Assembly (NCBI RefSeq): GCF_036492635.1
Contig: NZ_AP025305.1
Span: 3,534,001 to 3,598,000, forward strand
DNA length: 64,000 bases
Reading direction: 5' to 3'
Origin: Aureibacter tunicatorum
GTDB taxonomy: Bacteria > Bacteroidota > Bacteroidia > Cytophagales > Cyclobacteriaceae
Within the stretch, counting starts at the first letter, position 1; each line of letters starts with the position of its first letter. The position numbers and the translations under genes are program-made. Below are positions 1-9,900 of the stretch, one piece after another. The notes under the pieces were generated by a model, which searched no databases, was not told the DNA's origin, and was given only the letters and a program-made list of their open reading frames with translations.

Positions 1-290
1 TCAAGAATAACAGCACTTTCTCTACTATTACTAATAATATCTAAATAAACATTTTTATGAGCCATAGCTATGCCTATCTCCCCCATCGTCATGTCTTTTT
101 TACTGATGCGAACTTTTTTAGCTAGCTTGCTATCAAACAGTCCCTTTTTCTCCAAATCTTTGACATTTAATTTTCTGCCATCTACTCCAGGGAATCTTTC
201 AAAGTCAAATTTATGATTACTTTTCCTTGAACCATGTATATCAAGAGTAATTATATAAATATGATCAACTACTTTATTTATTGCATGCAT
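1..290 (-). CDS. Glycosyltransferase family 25 protein (LPS-type), C-terminus outside window
   Basis: About 96 N-terminal residues are present; the gene runs off the left edge. The reading from the ATG at 288-290 gives an N-terminal strand (DHIYIITLDIHGSR), the block FERFPGVDGR and later MTMGEIGIAMAHKNVY ending in AVILE. This is the layout of family GT25 (glycosyltransferases involved in lipopolysaccharide or glycan biosynthesis), in which a leading strand is followed by a FxRFxAVDG block, a GExGCxxSH block and an acidic DxD-type motif. The acidic metal-binding motif would lie just beyond the edge. GT25 enzymes act at the cytoplasmic face of the inner membrane. Family assignment is fairly secure; the sugar specificity cannot be told. 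Confidence 0.75.
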   Translation of the reverse strand, partial: MHAINKVVDHIYIITLDIHGSRKSNHKFDFERFPGVDGRKLNVKDLEKKGLFDSKLAKKVRISKKDMTMGEIGIAMAHKNVYLDIISNSRESAVIL

Positions 291-562
291 CACTTTACAA
301 CTAAATTATTTAAGGTTTCTTATTTTAGAGATAGCTCATAAAGCAAAATGTATCTTAAAAGACATCGCTATCTAACTAAACATTGTTTTATGCTTATACT
401 ATAAAAAAATAAAATCCACATCACTTTTTATACCACAAAATGCAATTTCAACAAAAAAAAACACTATTAAAAGGTGATTAAATCTTCCCGAAAGGCACCC
501 CAACAAATCCAAACATCAGCGGTTCAATTATTAAGCGAAGGCCTGAATTTATTACCCTAAAG

Positions 563-1762
563 ATGCCATTTGAATCAAAAGCAGTCAATCGATCCAAATC
601 CTTAAACAGAAAAGGCCTCAAATCCACATTTGCCAGCGATCATCCCAAAATGATCAAAGCACAATCTCCCCATTGGAACCCAAAGCAAAATAATCATCCC
701 ATCCAAAGAATTATCGAGATCGACTCAAGCATTTATGATTCCGAAGACGATCTCCCGTTTTTGATTGAAGAATTAACACCTTTCAACCAAGGAAAAGTAC
801 TGAATGAAGAAGAAGTCGCTCTATTAAGAAAGTGGGTGACAAGCCATGGTCCTTATCATTTGCTAGGCGTACAACTATCTACAGGTTTTCATAAAAAATA
901 TGAAAGTTTGGAAGAGCTCATGATGGCCATCAAAGGAGACGTATCTTTTACCGAAAACTTAGACTCTGAATCCATGCTGGCTGAAAAAATTTCCAAAAAC
1001 TTCAAAGTGAATAACCATCTAAAAAAGCTTGCCCGAAAAATATATACGTTTATAGAAAAAGAAAAACATCATTTGGACGAATTAAAAGGCAATAAGAAAG
1101 AGTCGGGGAACTTTTGGGAAGTCGCAGGAAGGTCTTATCGAGGGCTTTGGAGATACATTGGCACTCCTTACAATGTCAACTACTGGCTTAGTGGAATCGG
1201 CGCCTTATCCAATATGCACGCTTTATTATTTCCAGATCAATCTCCTGCAACCTGCTACAAAGCCACTCTTGCAGATCCTTGCGGCGGCAATGACGATATT
1301 TTCACAAGCATCAAACAAGCTTCTCAGCTATACAGCGATCGAGTAGGCAAGCGAAAGTTTCAAACTCCGTATCTGAGGCAAAACGAAGAAGGCAGATTAT
1401 TTCCGGTGGAAGGGCTCTTTGAAGAATCCGAGCAAAAAAGATACAACACACAATCTCTCAGAGAAAAAGAAAAGTGGACGCTTTTCGCCAGAGAAAACTG
1501 TATTCCGATAAGCGCCGGGCCATCCGGAACGATGGATCGCATGTACCGCTTGGCCAGCGAAGCTGATGCTTCAACTGATGAATTATTCGCACTCGCTCTC
1601 GCAGGGCATTATGTTTTTAATCTGGTTTACACGAAATTTTCCAGCGACACGCATACTTTCCATGAAGTGATGGATACTCTCCAAGTATATTTAGGAGGCT
1701 ACTTGCCACTCGATTATTTTACAAGACTTGATTTTGCCCATGCTTGGATATCAGAAGGGTAA
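563..1762 (+). CDS. Hypothetical protein, possible eCIS-cargo-like protein
   Basis: A 399-residue soluble protein with no signal peptide. Residues 1-50 are basic, polar and probably disordered, ending in a Pro-Ile-Gln-Arg-Ile-Ile-Glu-Ile stretch. The C-terminal half holds a dense block, ISAGPSGTMDRM, followed about 50 residues later by HTFHEVMDTL. Those conserved-looking Ser/Gly/His/Glu positions suggest a folded domain rather than a structural protein. A disordered leader ending in a PIQR-type motif recalls the N-terminal regions of cargo proteins of extracellular contractile injection systems in Bacteroidota, but this is a recollection of pattern, not an assignment. It is a single gene between a minus-strand glycosyltransferase and a convergent envelope operon. 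The frame is open upstream to about 480 but has no good start codon there, so ATG 563 is preferred. Confidence 0.6.
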   Translation: MPFESKAVNRSKSLNRKGLKSTFASDHPKMIKAQSPHWNPKQNNHPIQRIIEIDSSIYDSEDDLPFLIEELTPFNQGKVLNEEEVALLRKWVTSHGPYHLLGVQLSTGFHKKYESLEELMMAIKGDVSFTENLDSESMLAEKISKNFKVNNHLKKLARKIYTFIEKEKHHLDELKGNKKESGNFWEVAGRSYRGLWRYIGTPYNVNYWLSGIGALSNMHALLFPDQSPATCYKATLADPCGGNDDIFTSIKQASQLYSDRVGKRKFQTPYLRQNEEGRLFPVEGLFEESEQKRYNTQSLREKEKWTLFARENCIPISAGPSGTMDRMYRLASEADASTDELFALALAGHYVFNLVYTKFSSDTHTFHEVMDTLQVYLGGYLPLDYFTRLDFAHAWISEG

Positions 1763-1860
1763 GATATCTTATATCTTAAAATAAAATGAAGCCGACAAGC
1801 TAATGCCCGCCGACTCAACCTCATCATATCAAACAATAAACTAATTCACATTTATATTTA

Positions 1861-1944
1861 TCACGATTAGTTTTTATGATTTTCTTAATCATTCTCCTTT
1901 GTATTTCCTCCAGAGGAAAATAAAATGGTATAAAAAAATCGTGA
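1861..1944 (+). repeat. MITE-like palindromic repeat, copy A
   Basis: An 84 bp element bounded by an 8 bp inverted repeat (TCACGATT at 1861-1868, AATCGTGA at 1937-1944). It has an inner palindrome TTTCCTCCAGAGGAAA and the tail AATGGTATAAAA. Copies with the same order lie at 57987-58075 (same strand) and 22081-22169 (opposite strand). It sits between the ends of two convergent genes. Confidence 0.75.
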
Positions 1945-1963
1945 CAATGTCTATTTTCATTTA

Positions 1964-3577
1964 TTAAAAACTTGCATTCAGTGTCACTTTCACGCCATTA
2001 AAGGCAGGCTCCAACCTGCAAACTCCTCCACTGCAAACCACTGATTCGGGCTGTTGCACATAAGCCAAGCTCAAACGATGCCTACCCGTATTCCATCCAG
2101 CAAAAGCACTCCAATACGCCAATTTTTCTTCCTGATTGCCATAATTGTACATATTGCTTGCTGAAAATGAAAGACCATGCGGCAAGCTTATCTCATAATT
2201 CACCCAAGTCCAGCTACCCATATCTTGCTCGGTTTGCATATGGGACAACTCCAATCTCATGGATTTTCTTTTGGCAAATTTCCAAATAGCCTCAGCAAAT
2301 GGTGTTGTGGCGTCAACTATCCCCAAGTTTTCTTTATTTTCATAAACTCGCTGATTGTATTTTTGAATCTGAAGTCCTCCAATAACGGTAAAGCGCTTGC
2401 TTACTTTAAACTTATGCTCGACATACATCTCCTGATACAATCTCAAATTATTGAAATTCCTAATGTCGGAATAATTACCTGATGTCAAATGCTGCTTGTT
2501 CCATTTATAATTCACGTCCACTTGCCATGCATTCTCTTCTCTATATTGAGGCGGCGGTGAATAGCGAGCTGTCAGACGATATGAATTGGCTCTGCTAAAC
2601 GAAGGAATATAACTCAACAAACCATTGTTTTGGCTCTCCAACGGAGATGTTCTAAATTCAAAATTCTCCATCCTACGATATTGAGCAATGATCCCCAAGC
2701 CATTGCCAGCCCATGAAAGCGAAGCTAAAAAAAGATCGCCAGACTTGTTCACCACTTCCACTCTAGCATCATCAGTAAACGATGCTTCCTTTGTCTTGAA
2801 ATTATACTCCAAATTCAAATCGAAGGCGTCTAAAGAAAAACCACTATACATTGAATACACGGACGTATTCGATTTCACATCAAAGGCTTGAATGTCCGTT
2901 TGAGCATTTGCAATATCCTGCAATATGCGTTGAGAATCCCCATCAAGCGTTCTGGTTACAACCGAAGCCCCCGGAGAAGCTATCAATTTTCCTTTTTGAA
3001 AACTTCCTTCTATGTTAAGGCCTCGAATCGGTGAATCATATACATCCTTAGTCTCCTCAAACTGCAAAGGATCCGCCTTTTGCTTCCCAATAAATCCTTT
3101 GGCTATCCAGCCTGGAGCAAATTCGTACTTAAGCTGCAATCCTTGCACCGCGTAATCCAAATGCTGGGCTCGCTCTTCATAGGCTCTAAAAGCCGCGCCG
3201 CTTCCAAACTGGTCATAAAAATAACCGACCGCAAACGCAAACTTCTCAAAATCACCCTTCACATACCATGAGCCTATTCCCTGCTGTTCAAGACTTTGAT
3301 AAGGATCTCTAAGGCCTGAATTGTAAAAAGCGTCATACCTTATTCCCGCAGTAAGAAATTTGTATTGGTAATTAAGTCTTACCCAAGCTTCCGTCGACAT
3401 CTTTGAGCCTTCATACTGAGGAGGCAATGGGTCAGGAAGCAAAGCGCTATCCTTAACATAAAAATTTTGCCTCACATCGATATCTCCAAAAAAATTGCCC
3501 TGCCCTTTCAAGCTCGTTACATTAATGGAAAACATCAATAGCATGAATAGTTTGACAACTAAATACTTATTATTCAT
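1964..3577 (-). CDS. DUF6029 family outer-membrane beta-barrel protein
   Basis: From the ATG at 3577 the protein has a signal peptide (hydrophobic residues about 6-20, ending near KGQG). About 500 residues follow, rich in alternating aromatic/polar strands and ending in a phenylalanine (ending NASF), the usual signature of an outer-membrane barrel. The pattern FFGDIDVRQNFYVKD near the N-terminus and YxYKFLTAGIRYD strands match the DUF6029 family of Bacteroidota. A GTG codon 18 bases upstream could extend the ORF, but ATG 3577 has AAAAGGA just before it and starts a clean signal peptide. It is the last gene of a three-gene operon with the TlpA-like and Omp28-like genes, a neighbourhood I associate with this family. 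Substrate and role are unknown. Confidence 0.75.
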   Translation of the reverse strand: MNNKYLVVKLFMLLMFSINVTSLKGQGNFFGDIDVRQNFYVKDSALLPDPLPPQYEGSKMSTEAWVRLNYQYKFLTAGIRYDAFYNSGLRDPYQSLEQQGIGSWYVKGDFEKFAFAVGYFYDQFGSGAAFRAYEERAQHLDYAVQGLQLKYEFAPGWIAKGFIGKQKADPLQFEETKDVYDSPIRGLNIEGSFQKGKLIASPGASVVTRTLDGDSQRILQDIANAQTDIQAFDVKSNTSVYSMYSGFSLDAFDLNLEYNFKTKEASFTDDARVEVVNKSGDLFLASLSWAGNGLGIIAQYRRMENFEFRTSPLESQNNGLLSYIPSFSRANSYRLTARYSPPPQYREENAWQVDVNYKWNKQHLTSGNYSDIRNFNNLRLYQEMYVEHKFKVSKRFTVIGGLQIQKYNQRVYENKENLGIVDATTPFAEAIWKFAKRKSMRLELSHMQTEQDMGSWTWVNYEISLPHGLSFSASNMYNYGNQEEKLAYWSAFAGWNTGRHRLSLAYVQQPESVVCSGGVCRLEPAFNGVKVTLNASF

Positions 3578-3603
3578 AAATCCTTTTCTTATCACATATT
3601 TCC

Positions 3604-4113
3604 TTATTGAACATTTGAAAGCGCCGCAATTTTGCTTTCCAGCTCTTCCTCGTCTCCAGGCACATAACCATTGTGCTGATACACGATTTCTCCTTTAGCA
3701 TCCACAATCACAACATAAGGCACATTCACAAAATTAAAGGCTCGTTTAGTATCCTCATTGGGGTCCAAATAAACTTCAAACGGCCAACCTTTAGACCTTG
3801 ATATCGACTTCACCTTTGCCGAATTTCTGCTATTATCAGTGGAAATCGCTATAAATCTGACATTGTAATCCTCCTCCCATTCTTCATACACATCAGAAAC
3901 GGCACCCAACTCCTGCAAACAAGGCTTGCACCAAGTTGCCCAAAAACTAAAAACAGTTACCTGTCCGTCCTGCGTCAATTCTTTGATATCAATGGTTTGC
4001 CCATTCATTGTTTTCACCTTCACGCTTGGCATCTGCTTTTGGGAAAACTGGGCATGGGAATAGCATGAGATGCTTAGCATTAAAGCCAAGCATCCTATTA
4101 TCTTTTTCATCAT
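3604..4113 (-). CDS. TlpA-family periplasmic thiol-disulfide oxidoreductase
   Basis: A 169-residue protein with a cleavable signal peptide (MMKKIIGCLALML... cleaved near SHAQ). A thioredoxin fold follows, with the active-site motif WATWCKPC at about residues 60-67 and the cis-proline loop NVPYVV at about 133-138. These residues define TlpA/ResA-type proteins, which reduce or oxidise cysteine pairs of exported proteins. The gene lies 10 bp after the Omp28-like lipoprotein and 26 bp before the barrel gene, so the three are probably one transcript. Its likely partner is the Omp28-like protein, which also carries a Cys-x-x-Cys pair. Family assignment is secure; the electron donor is not visible here. 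Confidence 0.9.
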   Translation of the reverse strand: MMKKIIGCLALMLSISCYSHAQFSQKQMPSVKVKTMNGQTIDIKELTQDGQVTVFSFWATWCKPCLQELGAVSDVYEEWEEDYNVRFIAISTDNSRNSAKVKSISRSKGWPFEVYLDPNEDTKRAFNFVNVPYVVIVDAKGEIVYQHNGYVPGDEEELESKIAALSNVQ

Positions 4114-4123
4114 ATTTCAATAA

Positions 4124-5071
4124 TTACAAACCTACACTTGCTACTTGATGAACATATTTACTGCCTGATTCATGAACAAACACCACTATTGACAAATCTG
4201 AAGCGCTCACTCCCGAAGGTTTTTCATAAGTCATCGATTTCATTACTTTATGTCCTAAATCTGTAGATGATGAAGTCAACATATCGCCTTCGGCTTCTGT
4301 AAAAATCGCTCTTAAGACATTCTTATGATTATAATCGCTCCCTCCATTAGCTTGGTAGGCACTTGCGCTTTGCTCCACCAACATCACTGTAAAATTCAAG
4401 GCCGAACCAATATTCACAAAGTTGTATGTTTCAATGTCCACATTGATTGAGCTCCCATTCATCTCAGCACTCAACTTGATATTGATCGTAGGATCTTTAG
4501 CCAATTCCTCATTGATGCGTGTTCTCCATGCGCTGTGTGAAATATCATATCGACTTCCACCAAATTTATTTCGGTTCACCATCCCTTGTGGCACATGCCC
4601 AATTTTATAATCCGAATAAATCTGCGCTCCTTTGGATACTGTAAAATCATTTCCAGACAATGATCCCGCATATATTGCCACCGGCACCAAGTCAGCATAT
4701 TCCATTTCCAGCTGATTCAACACTTGATGCGCGCCTGGACATAGGGGGCAATTCTGTCCCGTAAACTCTTCAAGCAAAACCATTTTCCTTGCTTCGGACT
4801 GCAATGGAACATCCGCATCTTCATTGCCTGTATTATCCTCTGTTTCGGAATTATCTTCATTTTCCGTCGTCTCATCCGTTTCGGTTTCGTTCACCTCCTC
4901 GGATTCTGTATTGTCTTCAGCATTTTCGTTTTCCTCGTCATTTGCATTCATGTCATCCACGACTTCGGTATTAGGCTGGGCCAATTCTTCGGAATCCTCA
5001 CTTGCGCAAGAACTTAAAGAAATAGTGAAAGCCAATAAAACCACCCAGAGTAATGTAAAATGTTTTTTCAT
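4124..5071 (-). CDS. Omp28-related outer-membrane lipoprotein with thioredoxin-like Cys pair
   Basis: A 315-residue lipoprotein. A hydrophobic leader ends in SLSSC, giving the acylated cysteine. Residues about 25-95 are a very acidic low-complexity tether (runs of Glu, Asp, Asn and Thr). The Omp28-like domain then opens with VLLEEFTGQNCPLCPGAH, a thioredoxin-like Cys-Pro-Leu-Cys pair, and continues with the characteristic PVAIYAG and GHVPQGMVNR segments. Omp28 relatives are surface or periplasm-facing lipoproteins of Bacteroidota. First gene of the operon with tlpA-like and DUF6029 genes. The repeat-rich tether suggests the domain is held some distance from the membrane. Redox exchange with the downstream TlpA-like protein is an inference from gene order. 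Confidence 0.85.
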   Translation of the reverse strand: MKKHFTLLWVVLLAFTISLSSCASEDSEELAQPNTEVVDDMNANDEENENAEDNTESEEVNETETDETTENEDNSETEDNTGNEDADVPLQSEARKMVLLEEFTGQNCPLCPGAHQVLNQLEMEYADLVPVAIYAGSLSGNDFTVSKGAQIYSDYKIGHVPQGMVNRNKFGGSRYDISHSAWRTRINEELAKDPTINIKLSAEMNGSSINVDIETYNFVNIGSALNFTVMLVEQSASAYQANGGSDYNHKNVLRAIFTEAEGDMLTSSSTDLGHKVMKSMTYEKPSGVSASDLSIVVFVHESGSKYVHQVASVGL

Positions 5072-5170
5072 ATCAATGTACTGTATAAATTAAAAATCAA
5101 TTAGACATTTCACTACTTTGGACAGTAGAATCTTGAATACCTTACACTTTGAAAATATTTTTTTTTCATA

Positions 5171-5198
5171 AAAAAAGCAGCTGCCAAGAGCAACTGCT
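5171..5198 (-). terminator. Rho-independent terminator of the HExxH-protein operon
   Basis: On the minus strand AGCAGTTG (5198-5191) can pair with CAGCTGCT (5183-5176), allowing one G-T pair, followed by a run of T (5176-5171). It lies 30 bp beyond the stop codon of the 5229-6974 gene. Confidence 0.75.
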
Positions 5199-5228
5199 AT
5201 TTATTAATCATATCAATTCGCTATAAGC

Positions 5229-6974
5229 TTAGTTCTTCAGATCAGTCGAACTCTCAGCGTTTTCCTTTTCTTCCCAATCACCCGGCAGCCAGCTAATATT
5301 AAGACTTTTCCATTCACTCATGCTAGGATAAGACCCATCGGGATTCAAAATTTGATATCCTTTATCCATGGCTTCCAAATCCTCCTTAAGCTTCAGCATG
5401 TCTTCATAGCAAGTGTGTAGGTCATTATCAAAATCACTATAGCTATTATCTCGCTGATGTTTAAGCACTCCTTCACTCAACAGCAAATTAATATACTGGA
5501 AAGTCTTGAATGTCCAAAACACTAAATCAACCATCTCCACATTTCCAAACTTTGCGCTTACTCCCCTGACAAATTCAGTGTATTTGAACACTGGATCGTC
5601 TAATTCAGAATCATATACTTTATTTGGAAAAACAGTAAAATGATAAGCCAGAAGCTCTCTTTTGGCTCTTTTAACTTGGTTTTCTTTGATTTCAAATCCA
5701 CAATCCCTGCCTCCCTGCTTGCTGCTATCTATAAGGTTTTGATGAGCATGAATATATTCATGAGCCAGCATGATTTCCAAGCGATTGAAGTAATAAAAAT
5801 TAGGATAAACTGCATTGAAAAAACTATTCGTCCCTGAATTATCACCAGGGAAGCCTATTTGATGTACAGATTCAGTATATGGAAAATTAACAGCAATCTC
5901 CAATATGAACATGACAAAAGGCTTCTCTGCCTCAGACACTGAATTAGCATCATACAACGGAGTCAATTTATTACTATCAGTTTCAAAAAGTGTGAAAAAT
6001 TGAGCTCCCCCCTTAACGTCGAGATTTCTCACACTTATATTTGGTATTGAAGGTAAAGATCCAGATCCAATAAAAATACGCTGTGAATTATTTTGTATTT
6101 GTGAAGGGTCAAAAATCAAGTTCAAATTCTTTTCTAATACAAATTTTCTCAAAAGGAAATTTGCTTTTTCCTTATCGTTCCATCCTGAGTTTAATATACC
6201 TCTATGCCAATCTTCAGCTAACTGATTATACTCATAATATCTCAACATTTGAGAATCAGGAACTATGTCAACATCATTAACAAATCCGGTTACCATACCC
6301 AAAGATCTACCATCAAAATCATAAGCCTCCCCTTTGACATTATAGTTGAAGTTTGTATCCTTCAATCGCAGTTTAGAATCTCCTGCGGGAATATCCAAAT
6401 GCCAAGCATGTCTGATGTATTGCAACTTCTGATTAGGTTTAAAGAACTTCCCTGTAGGAATAGCTCCGATACTACTCTCATTGGAATGAATTATTATCTC
6501 ATCCTTATTATTTATGGTCTTAACATATAAATTAAGATCTATTTCTCCTTCATCATCAGCAGGAGCTTCATAGTCGAGAATATTATTCCAAGTATGGTCC
6601 AAGTCACTCGACATCACTGCTTCCACTCCCACATTAGTCAACAATTTATCCGCGAATACAGAGTGAATACCTTCCTCATCCACGACGACTCCAAGCCTGC
6701 CATCCAAGGATTTGATTCTATTCGTCGGTTGATCCGAAGCTGATAACGAAATCCCCTCCACATGACCAAACTTGCTCTGCGCAGGATGCAGCAATATTAA
6801 TGAATGATCATCTTTCCATTTGACAGAAACGATTTGATCCGTAAGATTCAACACAAAAGGAATCTCCAACTGAGCGGAGGTATTGATCGCTTCTCTTACA
6901 GCAAAAGTGGTAAACAATATTTCCTCATCCGTAGGATTATATGAACTTTGGTTCCAATGATTTATTTGGCTCAT
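5229..6974 (-). CDS. Hypothetical protein with HExxH zinc-metallopeptidase motif
   Basis: A 581-residue protein without signal peptide or membrane segment. The N-terminal 400 residues are unrecognised, beta-rich and acidic. At about residue 405 the sequence LAHEYIHAHQ supplies a HExxH zinc motif. A glutamate in KRELLAY lies about 30 residues downstream and could be the third zinc ligand, as in gluzincins. The start lies only 4 bp after the stop of the very large upstream gene, so the two are almost certainly co-transcribed, and both end in a HExxH domain. It may be a protease, or an inactive zincin fold used for binding. I do not recognise the family. A terminator follows at 5171-5198. Confidence 0.65.
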   Translation of the reverse strand: MSQINHWNQSSYNPTDEEILFTTFAVREAINTSAQLEIPFVLNLTDQIVSVKWKDDHSLILLHPAQSKFGHVEGISLSASDQPTNRIKSLDGRLGVVVDEEGIHSVFADKLLTNVGVEAVMSSDLDHTWNNILDYEAPADDEGEIDLNLYVKTINNKDEIIIHSNESSIGAIPTGKFFKPNQKLQYIRHAWHLDIPAGDSKLRLKDTNFNYNVKGEAYDFDGRSLGMVTGFVNDVDIVPDSQMLRYYEYNQLAEDWHRGILNSGWNDKEKANFLLRKFVLEKNLNLIFDPSQIQNNSQRIFIGSGSLPSIPNISVRNLDVKGGAQFFTLFETDSNKLTPLYDANSVSEAEKPFVMFILEIAVNFPYTESVHQIGFPGDNSGTNSFFNAVYPNFYYFNRLEIMLAHEYIHAHQNLIDSSKQGGRDCGFEIKENQVKRAKRELLAYHFTVFPNKVYDSELDDPVFKYTEFVRGVSAKFGNVEMVDLVFWTFKTFQYINLLLSEGVLKHQRDNSYSDFDNDLHTCYEDMLKLKEDLEAMDKGYQILNPDGSYPSMSEWKSLNISWLPGDWEEKENAESSTDLKN

Positions 6975-6978
6975 GACT

Positions 6979-9900
6979 TTAAACTCTTGTTAAATTGAAA
7001 ATTCTATCCTCGATTAAATCAGCTCTTTCATTGAATTTATCCACATCAGTTATAGAACCGTCGCTTGCCAACAAATCTTCACCAAAAGCCGCTTTGGAAA
7101 ACTCATTGATATATTCTCTTCCGCCTATCAAATCATTTTTAGAAACTGTATCCAATAAGCCATAATACGACAACAACAATGAGGTTGACGTCATCCAAGT
7201 ACCCGTTGTTCCTGTAAAGCTCTCCTGTTGTCCGCTTAAAGAAATACCTTGGTAATTCGCATATTCAACCAACATGCTTTCTATGCTATTTCTTACCAAA
7301 AGAATCGATTGTTCGCCTTCTTTCAAAGCCTCGACAGGAGCTTTTGTCTGTGCAGCGGCATGCGCGCACTCATGCAATAATACCAAGGCTCTGCCCACAT
7401 CATTATACGCTCTGCCATTTTCAATCTCTTTGGTTGGATTAATATAGATAACAGTATGCAAATCATCCAAAAACTTCATCTGAGGAGGCAGTCCTGGTCT
7501 GGATACCTCAATATAATCCCGAGCGTGCGTCACTCCCAATGCCTTGTCATGACTCACATCAAAATCGCCTCCCGCACTAGGTACTTGATAACTCATTTCC
7601 AACACAAACCTTTCCGAAGCATAAAATCTATCCAAAAACTCTCTTGCCAATGAGGTATTCTTAAGCAAATCATCAAATACACCTTTGAATGTATTCGCTG
7701 ACTTTTTCCATGATTTGCTGTATATGATATCTTTTGGCTTTTTATAGCTTGCAAATACCGCTGATCCGTCCTCTTGAGAGGACTCACCGTTTCCCAATGT
7801 CGTAAAGCTTACAGAATCGCCTGAATCCCCACTACTAGCTGTATAGGATGCATATTCTTTAGGGTTTGAAGGCAACAAACTGCTTCCTCCAGTTTTTTTC
7901 CCGCCACCATCAGTGTCTTTGCCGCTATCCTCTTTACCTCCTGATGAATTTCCTTTAATCTGGCTATCAAGTACTTCCTGCCTTTTTTTCTTAGCTTCTT
8001 CAGAAGAAAGTTTACCATCTTTTTCCATCTTATCGACCTTTCTAAGCACCTTGTCTCCCTGCTTCAACATCTGCTGTTGAGTCACAAGCTCTTTAGCCAT
8101 TTTAGCATATTCCTGCGCCGCATCGACATTCATCTTCATGGCGTCAATCGCCCCGGCTTGATTCAACTCAAGCGCTTTGATCGCATTTTTCTGATTTTGA
8201 TCCAACCCTGCCATGTCAGCAAATATACCCGGCGTTGATAAAGCTGTTATCGCCTGCCCATAACCTTGAGGAGCTGGAGCAGTCTGAGGGTTCTGGAAAT
8301 TGATAATGTTTGTCGCCAAGTCCTTAGCGGTAAGATCCGCAGGTTCAGAACGGCGAGTATCCGTGCTTATGGTTCCTATTGCCGTAGGAGTATCTCCGCA
8401 AGGCACTTCGCTGAATCTCCAATGCCTGCTTTCGTCAATTACCTCACAACTGTTGCAAGATCCCATCACCGCCTCGGCATAAACGCCTCTCGTAGGAACA
8501 CTGATTCTGAATGGATCAACAGGAGTAGTCGGAGCGTATTGAGCAAACAAATCCACTGGCTCATCAGCGTCCTGAGCATAAGTAGGATCCAAATGCATGC
8601 CTCTCACCACTGGAAAAACCAGATTGTTACCCACGATAGCCACCAAATTATTCTCAACCACGGAAGCTACGCTTCTACTGCCCGAATTAGGCGCCACGAA
8701 TCCGTCAAGCATCATAAAACGTTTGTCTTTATCCATCTGCCACCAAATGACTTTATGATAATACTCTAAATTATCATTCAAGTGAGTGATTAAGTTGTTG
8801 GCCAATTCGTAATTCTTAGCGACTGGATTAATCAGCTCTCTTGCGTTCAAATTAGTGGAGAACATCACCGGATCATTTGACTTGATATCATCAAAGTAAC
8901 CATTCTTGCTAAACAATCTTTCTTTCAAGCTTGTCGTCTCGTAATTGATATATCCACCATTGAACAAAATACTTGATCTTGCCGGCAAGGCTTTAGGGTT
9001 TTTGATGTAAAATCTGGAAATATCGGAACGCCTCACCGTATTATAACCTCCGCTTCTTGGCGCCAGATATCTAAGGTAAAGTCTCAGAGGAGCTCCTTGC
9101 GGATTGGACTTAATCGCATCTTTGATAAACCTTCTTCTGCTGACCACGCTTCTTCTGGACATATACCTTACAGGATCTTCATATCCCGGCACGACTGTGA
9201 TATCAAAAGGCAAAGGCTCCTGCGTGCCTGACGGAGTTTCATAACCAAATTCCAACACATCCAAATATCCGGCAATAATCCCCGGCAATATTTCTTCCCT
9301 GTAAATTTCCTCTCTTTGAGCCTGAGTTCTCATTTCAAACAAAGACCTGATCTCATTGAGCATTCTTACTCCGGGCAAATGACTCATAAAGCTCCAAGCT
9401 GTCTCATCCACAGCGGACTTGAGAATATCATCGGGAGACAATATGTCCAAAGGCCGGTCAATATTGATCTGAAACTCAAGCATACCGCTCATTTCCTGAA
9501 TAAATTCATCCGCCTGAATATCCATAGGGCCGGTTCCCTGCACCATGTATTTATTTTTGATCGTATCAAGAGCTTCGAAACCTTTAGCCAACTCAGAGCC
9601 TCTCAAGGCGTCAAACAACTCATCTCTCCATCTGAGTATTTTGTGAATGTTGAATGGAGTCATTTCCAACGGCACAAACAAACATTCCTGCACATCCGCC
9701 AAATTCTGCTCAATGGCAAAGTGTCTCAACACTTCAAAGTACTCCACGGTCATCGAATGGCAATGATTATGATTGGCAATGACTTCAGTCTGCGCTGACA
9801 TGGATTCGCTTTGATTGACAGCTTGCACAACCGTGATTCTCTGGCTTCTTACCGAACTTGCGCTCTGCATCACATTGTCCCGCAACGAATTCAAGCTATT

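Noticed and set aside
8266-8769. A 167-codon plus-strand ORF opposite the 1800-residue gene
   Set aside because: It is an antisense shadow of the large minus-strand gene, rich in His/Arg/Ser as expected of a reversed frame, with no domain.
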